DNA of 64,000 bases from Apostichopus japonicus (lineage: Eukaryota; Echinodermata; Holothuroidea; Aspidochirotida; Stichopodidae). Positions 44,560 to 57,305 of the stretch are shown in pieces (the first letter of the stretch is position 1; each line of letters starts with the position of its first letter). Both the position numbers and the translations under genes were made by a program. The stretch covers positions 14,529,213 to 14,593,212 of the forward strand of contig NC_092574.1 of assembly GCF_037975245.1 (NCBI RefSeq). The letters are read 5' to 3'. Below the pieces are notes generated by a model. That model saw only the letters and a list, made by a program, of their open reading frames with translations, was not told the DNA's origin and searched no databases.

Positions 44560-47500
44560 GTAAGCAGTATATACCTTTTGCGTAGAAGTTAAATGATTTT
44601 TAAATCGATATTTAAGTTTAACGATCTGACGTGCGTAGTAGCATTAATGCGAAAGCATAATAGCCTTGATGTACATGAAAGTGTGACGAAAGATAGTTCT
44701 ATGAACAAGCTGTAAACTGTTTAAAGATCAGCTGGCACTTGGTATCGTACAGATTCTTTTATCTGAGTTAGTTATTGTCAAGACAGGTATATATGTGCTG
44801 TAAGTTGTTTTAATTACATGCTCTAATTGCATACAATTCTACTTAAGTATGACATTAATTGCTGTTGCTAATGGTGACAGAATTTTAGCTTCAAATTTCG
44901 AAGTCACTTACATAGAAGATAAGAGGCCAGTTGTTTAGCACATTGCAATGACCATAGGCTCAGTAATGTAGTGTGTCAATGGTAGGTCTGCTTGAGTTTC
45001 ATCCATATCAAGTAGCTTTGTGCAAAATCTCAGCTATCAATTTATTGACAATCTGTGACAAAGAAAAGGAAGTCTTGATAGTTGATAAACTAAAAATGTA
45101 GAAATTGGATGAAACAAATCTTCCATGAGCCCTCGTACAATATTCAACACTCTCTTCCCATCAGGTAAATTACAGTGAACCTCAACAGTGTGGGGAACAT
45201 TTTAAGCTCCCCCTGTGTGGTCAAAGCATCTGCAAAACAAGCATCTAGACACATATATATATATATGCATTGGATGGACAAATGCTAATCCAAAGCTCTA
45301 TAAATAAAGTCTCGCAACCTCTGCTGGAGTTGTAACTTACCATGATACTAACTGAAAGAATCTTCCACTGCTAACTTTGGATTCACATATTTTTGAGGCA
45401 TACTATCATGGCACCCCACCAGGTGCCAATCAGTTTCACAGTAGTGAGCTTGACTGTAAATGTTTTGCATATTATGTACAGGTTTTTTTTTACCTGTTAA
45501 TAAATTTTGCAGAGCTGTCAGATCTGTATGATATTTTGTGGCCTAAGGGAAATATGACTCCAGCAACAGTATGTTGCCCAGCTGAACTTGGAGGTACCTG
45601 GTGGAACTTGGAGGTACCTGGTAATATAAACTTACTCGAGAGTGACCCTCAGGATCGATTTATCTCTCAAAGAACTTATATAACTTACAATATTCTAGAG
45701 GTAATTGGAAAAGAAACTTAGGTGCGAAGAGCAACACGAGACTGACTCGTAATTTAGGTACAAATACTGTAAGTGATGTATACAAACTGTACCAAAACAA
45801 GGGATACAAGAGGTAAACTTTACATCTGTATAGTGTGTCATCTGGTTGATGAAACTTAAGAGTATATTGTATAGGAGAGGGAAAAGACCCTATCAATGTT
45901 CACTTCTCCCCCCCCCCCCTTCCCGCCCTGGCCTTTTCCCTCTTTCTTCCCTCTGCATATCCCCTCCTATCAAGTCTTACAGCTATATATATATACAAAT
46001 TTATAACTGATACAATGTAGCTAATAGCTAGCTGAATAGCATACTCTGTACGTTGGAAACTTGAAGTAAATTTAGCATTGCATATCCTCACACCATAATC
46101 CTAAATTGTAGTGTTGCACATTATAGCTTAAAGCTAAATAAGTTTGATAAGTAACTATTTGATCATATAGCACTGTGCACCCCTCCCCCTTTTCAACCCT
46201 ACCCAAAAACTTAAAAAGTAGTTGTCAAGGTAACCTCTCATGAAGACCTAATTATGCAGAGCCCTGCATGAGAATCTACTCCAACAAACCCAGGGCTACA
46301 CCTGTCCTTGATAATTTAATTAATTTGTTAATTTCGTTGCTACTAACTTTACAAAAGTGAACATCGGTGTCAAGTAAGACATGCAAATTAACTTTAAACA
46401 AAGTTAATTCACAGATATCAGTCATTAACTTTTTGCAAACAAAAACATGTATGACGAGTTGTGTTTTACTATATGTATCCAAAACACAAACTTCAGTGGA
46501 TAACATTCAAATGCAGTATCTCTTTGCTTATGAAGTTTATACAATAGCTGCCCCTTGTTTGCACCAGATGCATTCAACAATTCACCAAGAGAAGATATAT
46601 TTGAATGCCTGCTTCATAATGAGAGAAATATGAATTGTTGGGGAGCACAGGACTCTGTATAGGGACAAATATTACTCCCAAGAGAAACTGCCCGGTAAAT
46701 AAGTTGAAACTATTGTCTGTAAGTCTTGTTGGGTGGTTGCCAGTGCTATATGTTAAAGGAGAAGTGTGGCAGAAACATATGATACAATAGTGGTAGAAAT
46801 TGTATATATAGTGAGAATTGAGAGGTAGAAATAATATATAGTGAGAATTTTATGCTATGTGGCCCTTTTCTCCAACCAATATTTTTCTGTAGCCCTTTTT
46901 AATAATTAATTGAAAATCCCTGTCATACTATAGGGCAATGGAAGAGGGAGGGGAGGGAGGGGGGTGTTTGTATGCTGCTTTCACCATATTGGAAGATGCT
47001 CAAGTCGAATCATATTACCTAGAGCTGTCTTAATAATGGGATAGGGTTTTTTAATGTAGGTCTGGTATTTGAATATATGAGCCTCTAAATCTGGTTGATC
47101 TTGTAGGTTTTCATTACTAACAGTTGTGGAGAAATTTATCAATGCTTTTGTAGAGCATTGCAAACAGTCAATTACTAAACCAGAATACTTTATTTGGTTA
47201 AAGAATACCAAAACCCACAACAAATATTGTAAGCTTATATATTACGAAAATTTTGGTTCACAGAGCCATAGTAAGCTTCTACCAGTATGCAAAGTCATAA
47301 ACCTATGGATGATATGTTATTCAAGTTGTAAAAATTAAAATATTGTCCTGATTGACGAAATCTCCCTGCAGATGTGAAATTTTGATTGTTAAAAGAATGA
47401 AAGATCTTTGTAGTAATATTACTATACTGTGGTTAATGTGTTGCTTTAAAGCTTGCCTGGCATTCTATACAACCCTCCACAGTAATAATCATCAAGCTAT

Positions 47501-48280
47501 GCTGGTAGTAATGTACATACATCTGCCATGCCACTTAATACATTGCAAACACCTTGCTATCTTGGAATTATCCACCCTCTTGCCCCTCTGCCATGACTCA
47601 CTACTGTGTATCTACTCTGTTCACTGTTCGCCTGAATGCATAATTTGTCCCTCATCCGTGAATAAAAGAGGAAAAAGCTTAAAAGTATGCTGCTTTAATA
47701 GTGAAATCATGGAAAGGAAATTCATTCAGCAGAAAACAGAGAAAACAGAAGCAGAAAGCAAGTGAAACAAGATGTTGTTTTATTATTTTTTCTGACTGAG
47801 CCCTAGGGGACTAGTCTTAGTATACAAACTAAAATTAGTATTGATTTGATAATGTTAAGAGAAAGGTCATCAATAAGGGAACCCACAAATAATGAAAAAA
47901 GAGAGAGAAAAAAGGAAAAAAAAGGATGGAAGGAAGGAGATAAAAATATGAGATATATATGTATCCAAATAACAAGAATTTGTAGTGGATAGTATTTGTT
48001 TTGAAAAATACTGTACTCTAATGCTGTACATAACTTAACAGCAAATGTTCAAGGTGTTATGTTCATGTATTAGTAAGTGTCAATATTACTGATGAATGCA
48101 AGAGACCTTGTAAATTTACTTTGTTCCTCTCGTTCCTGTCTCTGACTTAGCATATGCTCGGAAGAAACAGTTTGAAAAATGTAGTTGGTCTTCTGCAAGG
48201 TAGCTTCTGAAGGAGGAGTTAAGTGGGCAGTGTCTCAGAAGAAGGGGGGGGGGGCGAATGTACAGTAGTTTAGGTAGGTA

Positions 48281-48350
48281 GGAAAGTGCATATGTTAAGT
48301 CTGAGACAGGTAAGTACCGTGGCTCGTAAATACCCAAACCAGTAAGCTTT
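48281..48350 (+). repeat. 'gagacaggtaag' dispersed repeat, copy 1
   Basis: The order of words is aagtgcatatgtta, gagacaggtaagt, then aaatacccaaaccagtaag. It matches copies at about 48647 and 57034. The gtaagt inside it looks like a donor, but the repeat explains it. Confidence 0.65.
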
Positions 48351-48640
48351 CGGGGTTTCTAGAAGACTGTAGTTTTCATGGTAAGGGATCATTACTATAT
48401 GGACTTTCAGAGCCAGAGAAAGATTGGTAGGGGAGAGTGAGAGGGAGGAGGGATGTTTTGCCCTTAACCTGCCAGTGAACACAATACAGAATTTACTTCA
48501 CTTCTGTCTTATCTGTGACCCCTTAAATGATGGGGTACAGCTAGAAGCTTACAAAAATACCTGGGAAGTGAGTCCTTTGTTGGTGAGGGTTGAGCATACC
48601 ACAATGACACTTTACAAAGTTTTTGTAAGCTAAAGGGATT

Positions 48641-48705
48641 GGAGTGCATACATTGAGGGGAGACAGGTAAGAGTTGTCATTCTCAAATATCCAAGTCAGA
48701 TCATC
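48641..48705 (+). repeat. 'gagacaggtaag' dispersed repeat, copy 2
   Basis: It reads gagtgcatacattg, ggagacaggtaaga, then caaatatccaagtcag, in the same order as the other copies. Confidence 0.6.
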
Positions 48706-51700
48706 TGTCAGTTTTGCTTTGGAGGATGTGACTTTGGTATTGTGCATTTAATATCAAATAAATTCCTCATCCCTTCTATTGAACTTTACTTAGTGACATC
48801 ATTCCTACAGTATCCAATAACGTGTCTCCTATGCAAATACTGTACACACCCCAGTATACGTAGAAAACGACAATTGGAAACATTTTAGCACCATGCCTAT
48901 GGTGAGTCACTTAGGGTCAATTCCATTTTACTTTTGAAGTTTACCATTCCTAAGTTTGCAACGTGACTCAAACCCATGAGGTATGGACTTCCGTGAACCT
49001 GACTTCCTCGCCCCAAAAAAAGCAATTTGAAAATCTTTGCACTTTTACAAAAAGTTATGTCTTGTTTTGATTGAAGCTGATACTGTAGTGTTTGATTAAG
49101 TAACAGTTTGTTTGTTGTTGATAACCTTTTCTTATCTTTATTACAAACAAAATTGATCCATTTATTTCTTTATCTGACATATATATCCTTGAAATAAGAA
49201 TGTATAATATCCTGCTTTGATGGGTTAAGAAAAATATTTTCTTTTGTCTTTGATGAATATCCTGTTGTTTTTCTTTTGCTTTCTCTTCCAGCTATGACTA
49301 ACATATAATTATACATACAGATATTCCTGTTCTGGTAAAGCTCAGACAGAATAATTGTTCTAAATCTCAAATCTCTGCCAAAATTTCCCACAGCCCTGTA
49401 CTTTTATTTGTGTTAGTCGTGGGAGAGAAACATGATGTTTACATATCCCTCAATTAATAGTGGATTTGGTGGGAAGGAATAACTGGGAAATAAATAAATT
49501 TAGCATTGATAAAATATACATTCATAGTAAAAACAAGTAAGAATATTAAACATCACACTAAAACTTCGAACTGTGTTTATTTATTGATTACAGACTTGCA
49601 ATAATTTGGTTTCGTGTCTTCAGATGTAGTGATTGCTCAGTCTGGGACATTGGTTAACTGTTTATTGAGGACTCCCGTGTTCATATTTCGTGTTACATAT
49701 ATAGTAATTGGTTGACGATTTAAGCCTCTTTGAAATCATATCTAATTTTAGCAGATGAAATAACGTGATGATGACTGATGATGATTGAATATAATTCATC
49801 TTTTGATTATTTAATTAACTAATATGTGATTTGATAGGGACTCTTTTATGAAGATCACTTAGATGTCTGTGTGTCAAGCAACATTTGCTGATTTTGTTGT
49901 TTTTAATGCTTATGATGACTTTTGTCATGATGGTGATAATCTCCATGCAGTACCAGATTTCATGAAAAGTGTTTACATTATCTCAGTATCCTAATGTTCC
50001 ATGTATTCTCCAGATCCCTCATATTATAACAGTATATTGTTTAATACCATATCATTACAGCATTTCTCCTCCCATATCTCCCATCCACCACCCTGCCCCC
50101 ACCCACACCACCCCCTCCCCTGCCCCTTTCTTCTGTGAACAGCATCGTTTTAGTACGTAGAAATTGCTTGTCGCATTTCATATCCATATAGTCACCACTT
50201 GTCCAGCTGTTCCAAATTGCCTGAATCATAGCTGGTAGTTAATTGACACTAAGAGACAATATGCGTGGTGCCCCAAATAAATGGTTTGATATGGTTGGAT
50301 GAAGTTTTATTCAAATTTATTCCTACTGATTCTCCAATGTGTGCCAGACTGTGCATAAATTGGCAGAATTTTTACCCACATTTTCAAATTTCTTTTACAC
50401 TGACCAATACCCTAGGCCCCTATGGCAGTTGATTCTAAAGTCTAGTATGTCTCAGTTTGATTGGTTAGACTGACAGAAAGAACGCTTCTTGCGAACACAA
50501 CTTCCTCCAAACAAAGGCTACTTTAGGGGCTCAGAATTACTCCGCTGTTGGAGGGTAAGGGACAAAGCAGAGGAAATCTCTCAGAGAAGATTGGTTCTGT
50601 CAAGTCTTGAAAGAAGATAAAGAAGATGAGTCTATTTTGGTGGGATGAGGCCAATTAGGAGTTCATGGATGGACAACTTTTGCCAAGACTTTCTTGTAGG
50701 GCCCTAACAATACAGCCTTCAACAGCTTTGACAAAGTTGTGGGGTTTCTCAACATTGCAATATATGTATATATATAGTACAGTGACCTTAACAAAAGGAA
50801 TCATTTCCATATGAAATAAACGATAATAAAACGAAATAAAATAATATAAAATGAAATCAGTTTGTGTTAGTTTCATGTTGTATTATTAGAATTCATGTAG
50901 TGTTAATGGTTGACATGTCATTCAGTTTAAAAGAAGGTCTTTTAGTGAAGCGTAACAATTGTCACATCTCAAATAATTTCACAACAAATCTCTATTTTAA
51001 ACATTGGGACCAACACTGATGGCCATTGAGATGGTGAGAAGACATACACACATATATACACACATAAACATGCATATAGATGTTTGTACAGTGTGCAGTA
51101 GCACAGTGAGTACACATCATAGTGAGAAGTGCAATACAGACACATTTGATGTTTTACAACCCAGTGCAAACAGCAGTTTTTACTTCATATTTGTACTTCT
51201 GTACAGTATGTGTGCCAACTCAAATATATCTTCTGGTGAATGTTTGAACAACGAGAAACATCAGCTTGCACAAAGCTTTGCTGTTTTCTTTTCCTAGGAC
51301 ATATTAATATTGTGATTTCTTGTATGACAACATCTTAAAGAGGGCCTTCAAAGTTTGTTTTTTAAGCAGTGATGTATAATATTGTTTTACTAACCTGCCG
51401 TACACAACTGCTGTATTTTCGCTTATAGTGCTCATCTAGCGCCATATAGCCATGACCTCAAACCATGTGACTAGTTACCTGGACTATTGTAGAGATGGAC
51501 TTTAGTTGAAGACAATTTTTTTTCCGACATGTGGTTAAGTGGCATTTTATATGTCCTGCAGAAGGAAGGGTACTACAAATGAAGGTTGTGGAAAGTTACC
51601 TGTACTAGTCCACAATGCTCAAAATAATATTAAATATCGTGCAAAATTAGGTCATACTGGTAAGTTATATTACAGTGACCTACATGCAAAAGTGCCATAT

Positions 51701-54700
51701 TAATGAGCTATGAGTCACAAACAATTTGTAGAAACATATTAGCAAAATTTCTGGGGAGGGGGACTGACCAATATTGGTCCAATAGCATTTTGTCCCTAAC
51801 CCTCTTCCTCAGTCTCCTTATATATGTTAATTTTTAAGTAAACATAGCTAACATTTACATTATTGTGAATTTTTCTTCCATTCAGATTGCAAGTGTTTTC
51901 TGATGTACCAGAAACATAATTTTCATTGCTACATAAAGTACACAGCTCTGTCATCCTCGCCAGTGTTACATTCAAAGTGGTATTTTGCTAATTAGTTTTT
52001 CAAAAATGGAACAAATTCTTTGGCTTTGCCTAGATGACCAAGATCCCATAAGAAACCATTCATTAGCATTGATTGCCCTATTTAATGCTTGCCGGCAATA
52101 TACTCTGGTAGGGCATTAAGTCTCTAGTTTTGCATTTCAGACTCTAAGCAGTTGGTATTCCTTGTCACATGCATGAAAAGTACTGTACAAAATGTACAGT
52201 AGGTAAAGAGATTTACTCTTTGATTATTGCAGGGAGCAACTTACATAGGAGTATATCTTGGACAGTTTTGTGCAGGCTTTACAGATCAAAGTGACTGCAC
52301 ATAGAATGCATAGTTTGAATGTGTCCTGAAGCAATGTGAATGAATTTAATTCTTTCCATGTATATAGATTACTATGAATTCCAAATGCTGAGCCCTGGGG
52401 CGAACATTGAGACTCATTCCCAGTAAAGATTGTATAGTTTGCAAGAGCTAGATGATGATCGGAAGACTGGTATGTTTGATAGATGATTGACTGGGCTGTT
52501 AAGATATATAATACAGAGACAGACTACGAAGGGGATCATCACTTCTTCTATATTATTACATGATCCCAGAAAATATGTAATCAAAGAAAAGAAAGGCTTT
52601 TGTTCTCATAACATAAATGGAGAAAGACCTCCCCCCTTCCCGCCGCTTCCCTCCTTGATCTCCGGAATTAATAACCAGTAGGCATTCTGCAATGTATATG
52701 AACTATGATATTCACTGGACTGTGTGATGAAGAATATGATTGATTATATCCTTCGAATAATTATCAGTTTACTCTGCTTTCGAATGATAATGTTAACCCT
52801 GACGCAGGTTCCGTGACTTTGACTTAAATGTCCTCATTTACATCCTGTTTCAGTTTTTTTTTAGTGAACCACTTTTTTGTTTGTTAGTGTACCACTATTT
52901 GTGCTGCTTCAAGGTGAAAGTTGAAATGAAATTAGGAAACTTTGAGAGTATAAATGAGTTTAAATCTTCCTTGTTGTTTCTAAAAGGTTGTTGTAGAATT
53001 AAGTTACAGTATCGAAAGACTTCATATGACAGGAAGTTTCTGACTCATATGTGCATAAACACCAGTCTCTTCCTTAAAATCTGGTTTCCATATCGTTCAG
53101 TGATGGAAACAAATCTAGGGAAAATAGTAATATTTTTGGTTCAATTCATTTTGAAACAGTTCCAAGTTAGAAAGGTTGGTGAGCTAAGATATTCACAGGA
53201 AAGGAGGAAGGTCTGTCTTAGATTAAATACACTTATTTTTTATTACTTTGGTGTGTTTGTTTCATTGAAGAGGTCATGCAATGAATCTCTTTCTTAATAC
53301 TTTTAAGTGAACCTTCACAATGTGTATGTAAATGAAAGTTGAATTAGCAGTAGTGTAGGTCATGGTAGGTCATGAATAATGGAATATCCAGATGGTTGTG
53401 GTATGTTCCTTATGTTGGCTTAATTTAGTGTATTTTTCATAATTTGAAACAGTTGTGAAAGCTGAACTTCAGGCAAACATTCAGTACTGATAGGTCATGC
53501 AGAGTTTAACACAACCATACTCACACTCACACACAAATTGAATGCAGATAATGATTCTATATTGGCCAATAGCTAGATTGGTTATTTAGAATATTCATCT
53601 TGAATATGTACTCAAAAATGTCTGAAATTCTCCTTTAAGGCTAATCATCACATCAGCTTCCCTGCAGTCCACACCTAATTATTACCGTTAATCTGTTTTA
53701 TAATTTCCAGTCACTCATCCAAACCATGTTCTAGTACCTTTTATAACTCTTAACAACGGGGAACCCGATGAATCAGGCCAACAGCATTTGTCACTGACAA
53801 ATTCATAATAAATTGAGCTGACCTAGGTAATGGTCTGTGCTAGAATAGATAGTCCAGCCACTTTGATTGATGAGCCTTCTCTGATGCATAATTTAGGATC
53901 ATTTGTCAAAACACCATAAATATGATGTAGGTATAAGTTTAAACCTGCACTGATAGTAGTGGGTTTAACAATCTGTAGCATATCAACATTAATTTAGGGC
54001 CTACTATCATCCTTTCAAAATATTCAAATATTATTAAAATGCTCAAACAGATACTAAAACTATTGACCAATAATCTAGAATGCATTGGAAATTACCTGGT
54101 TTTGATACAATGTTATGTATGTTGACTACAAGTGCATTATATCTAGAACCACTATTTTAATTTTATTTTAATTTATGAGCAGACATTTGAATGTGATATG
54201 AGGAAATGTCAGGCACACATAATTTTTTAATTTTTTTAATATTTAAATTGAAACTAAATATGATAAGTATACATCAGTGGATGTCCTTTCCAAACAAACC
54301 GTATCTGAGTGAGTCATAGATGCCCGTATAACTATTTACTATAAGGTAACCAGAAAAAGTTGCTGGTCTTTGCATGTAGACTAATGAAGGCTACAGTAAG
54401 CCATATATCTCACATACAGTACAAGTGCATACATATACACACATAGCCTTTAGTCTACTGAGCATGTATTAAACTACAGCTTCTGTGCTGTTCGAAATTT
54501 TTAATCAACAAATGGTTTGTTTTATGAAGATACATGTGCTGTCTCAACATGTAGCCATTACACGTTGCATGTAGATATATATAGCCAGTTTTAAGACATT
54601 ATGAGAGTTTTTTGAATCAACGGTAGCAGAATCTTTCCAGATTGTCAAATTTTAAAGGCTTCTTTTAGGAACTTTCACAATGAATATTAATATTATCACT

Positions 54701-57030
54701 TTCCTGCAAATTTACTCAAAAGACAACAATATGCCTAAGTTCTGAACTGTGTTTCTTTTTTCTCGAAGTGGTCATAACTTAATAAATATTGTAAAAATAT
54801 TATATCACACTTGTCTCCTCCCAACCATGACACTCTTGCCCTAATGTACCATGAAGTGCTGTCTATTGTCCCGATCTTTCCTGAGGAAAGACCTTAACAG
54901 ATACATTAATTGTGACAAATATGCCACCATCCCCAAACTAAGAAGTATACTTAACTGCCTAAAAAGTTAAACCATACATTTTAACAAAATTCAATAAAAC
55001 CATCTACAATTTTCATGTCATACCTTCTGACCTGTGTAAATTTGCATAATGATTAAGAATTCAGTTACAAGAAAAGGAAAAGAATATTTTCGTTCTTGAG
55101 CGATTCAAATGTTGATTCTCCACCGGTCAGCTTTTACTGATAGTATCGGCTCATCTACTGCAGTTGATTATGCTTGAACGTGACATGTTTTCGGTAAACC
55201 TTGAATTGTGCCTCCTAGTAAAAAGACTCCTGCTGCCTCTAGAAGATGTTAGAAGCATTAGAAATATTGAATGCCAAATACCTATAGGAGTTTAAAAGAG
55301 GTTGTTAAAGAAAGAAGAAGACAAAGATCTGTTTTTGTTTTGTTACACTATGATGGTTAAATCAGTTTCATTCTCTTCTTGAAAGATGGTTGGAGGAATG
55401 GTGTATACCTGGTTCTATGATGAACTGTATGGTATGCTATTAACATTTTTGATTATTTAGCAAAAGAAAATCATAGGACAAGTTCTGATTAAGTAGGTTT
55501 CAATAGGTTCAAGAAAAGTTTAGACTGCACAACAAGCTTATTTTCATGCAGTTGTTTGGTGCTCATATACAGGTAGTGTAACCTTGGAGAATTTAAGAAA
55601 AGTAAGTTCTTTTTGCTGTTTGAAAAGCTAGTAAGAAAGTGAAAATATTTTGGGTAATAATAATTTTAAAAAAATGATAAAAACTTGTTAGATAATTATG
55701 ATCTTTTATGAATCCTATTGGTATGATTCCTGATTCCATACATACGTTTTTAGAAAATTGTAAATTGTTAATGATATGTGAAAACTGTTGTGCTCATCTG
55801 TAAAATTTAGGTGTTTATTGTTCATTAAGAAATTTTGCTTTGACGTACATGTAAAAGCTGGATAAAGTTCTTTCTTATGGTGGTAGCCATACTTTTTAAG
55901 TGGCATAGTCCTCAAGCTATGAGATGTACCAGTCAATTAAAACAATTTGCCATGAAAATGAGTAGCATTTACTCTAATTCTAACAGTGTCATTATAAGCT
56001 ATTTGCATCTTCAAAATATTCTCTGTCATATTAAGCCTTAAAAGATTGTCTCTTACAGACCAAGTTTTTAAAAGTAATTTTTGTTGTAATTTGTCAAGTG
56101 ACTACTTTCCGGAGGAAGAGGCGCATCTTTAATGAGAATTTACGTCAGATAAGAAGATGGAGACGCAATATATCTTTGGTAGCTGAATTAGTTCCCTTCG
56201 AGGAACCCCTTAAGGTTTATGGATAAGTAGACTTTCACAGGCCTCGTACATAATGTTGGAGCCGTCTTCCCAATGATGCATTGCACTGTGTATAATTTAC
56301 CAGTTTGATTGCTTTTGATTTACAGTAGTTTTACGCACCAGTTCAGTGTCAAGGAGATGTACTACACAGATGTACGGTACATGTTGCGCTTCTGTTATAA
56401 TGAGTGTTGATTGGGTGGGGGGGGAGGGGAGGGGGGAAGGAGAAACATTGTTAGCAACAAACATGGTACCTGCCAATAAATGTATTGCTTGTATCTGTTG
56501 CAGTACTTACTATAGTTAAACTATGTACAGTAGGTCCTAGAGTGACAAATATAGTCTTTATTATTGTGCATATAATTATCACAAGCTCATTAGTTTGTAG
56601 TAGAAATTGAGTATAATTGTTTTCACTAATGTAATTATTGGACTTTTCATGACTCAAAGGTATTGGCAAAACAGTACATTATCATGATTATGTGTGTAAA
56701 CTATTAGTGCCAGAAAAGATCATTTTAAAAGCCAATTATTGAGATGGATATCTGTTTGTTTCTATTCATAAGGGAATGCATGAATTATGCTGCTGTAAAG
56801 GTTGGGCATAATGTCAGCTGTGCAATCGTCACATGGTATATGGCTAAGTTTACTCTTCAGTAGAACGGTAGGTAAATCATTCAATGGTGACCTTGGTTGG
56901 ATCTGTGTACTGCCTCCTTACGGTATCCGGACGGATCAACAACGATGACGACGATAGTGACCCTGAAGAGGGTCACTGTGGTGCAGTGTCAGAATGTCAA
57001 TAATTGTAGTAGGAATATGTACAGTAGTTT

Positions 57031-57100
57031 AGAGTGCGTGTTCATAGGAGACAGGTAAGTGTGTCAGATTTGTAAAATATCCAAAACTAGTAAGTTTCAC
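57031..57100 (+). repeat. 'gagacaggtaag' dispersed repeat, copy 3
   Basis: It reads gagtgcgtgttcat, aggagacaggtaagtgtg, then aaatatccaaaactagtaag, matching copies 1 and 2. A shorter relic may lie near 58425 (gtatattaggagacagat). It sits 130 bp before the candidate exon at 57231. Confidence 0.6.
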
Positions 57101-57230
57101 CTGTGTCGATTCATTGCACCAGATATGGGGGACAATTCAATACTGGAGACATTTCAATGCCAGAGCCTGTTATTCTATAGTCAATAGTCCTCTCACTATA
57201 TGTCATGTATACCTCATTCTCACCATTTAG

Positions 57231-57305
57231 CCCACAATAATTCTGAGTCTATGATGGCTGAGACCAGCCCACCACGCACACCTCGCGATGAAAAAGACAG
57301 TGGTG
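57231..57305 (+). CDS. Candidate internal coding exon, phase 1-1, unknown protein
   Basis: This 75-bp stretch lies between a pyrimidine-rich acceptor (ctcattctcaccatttag) and a strong donor, gtaagt. Entered in phase 1 it reads A(or T)HNNSESMMAETSPPRTPRDE and then KDSG. The Ser/Pro/Arg-rich composition with proline-directed sites (SPPRTPR) is protein-like. It is symmetric (phase 1 in, phase 1 out), so it can be included or skipped without a frame shift, and its phase fits both candidate first exons at 29088 and 43866. The next exon was not found and may lie beyond 64000. Confidence 0.5.

Larger units (their letters stand above)
44586..57230 (+). other. Probable long intron, no exon recognised
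   Basis: In this 12.6-kb stretch, frames up to 138 codons (45377-45721, 47352-47765 and 52881-53297) lack motifs and have intron-like composition. A 19-bp tandem duplication (gaacttggaggtacctg at 45584 and 45603) and several poly-C/poly-G runs were seen. Confidence 0.4.

Noticed and set aside
45377-45721. 114-residue plus-strand frame
   Set aside because: It contains a 19-bp non-coding-style tandem duplication and no motif; the start context is poor.
47352-47765. 137-residue plus-strand frame
   Set aside because: It is cysteine- and leucine-rich by chance, with no domain, conserved motif or supporting splice sites.
52881-53297. 138-residue plus-strand frame
   Set aside because: There is no recognisable motif. 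The AT-rich hydrophobic and lysine-rich composition is typical of non-coding sequence.
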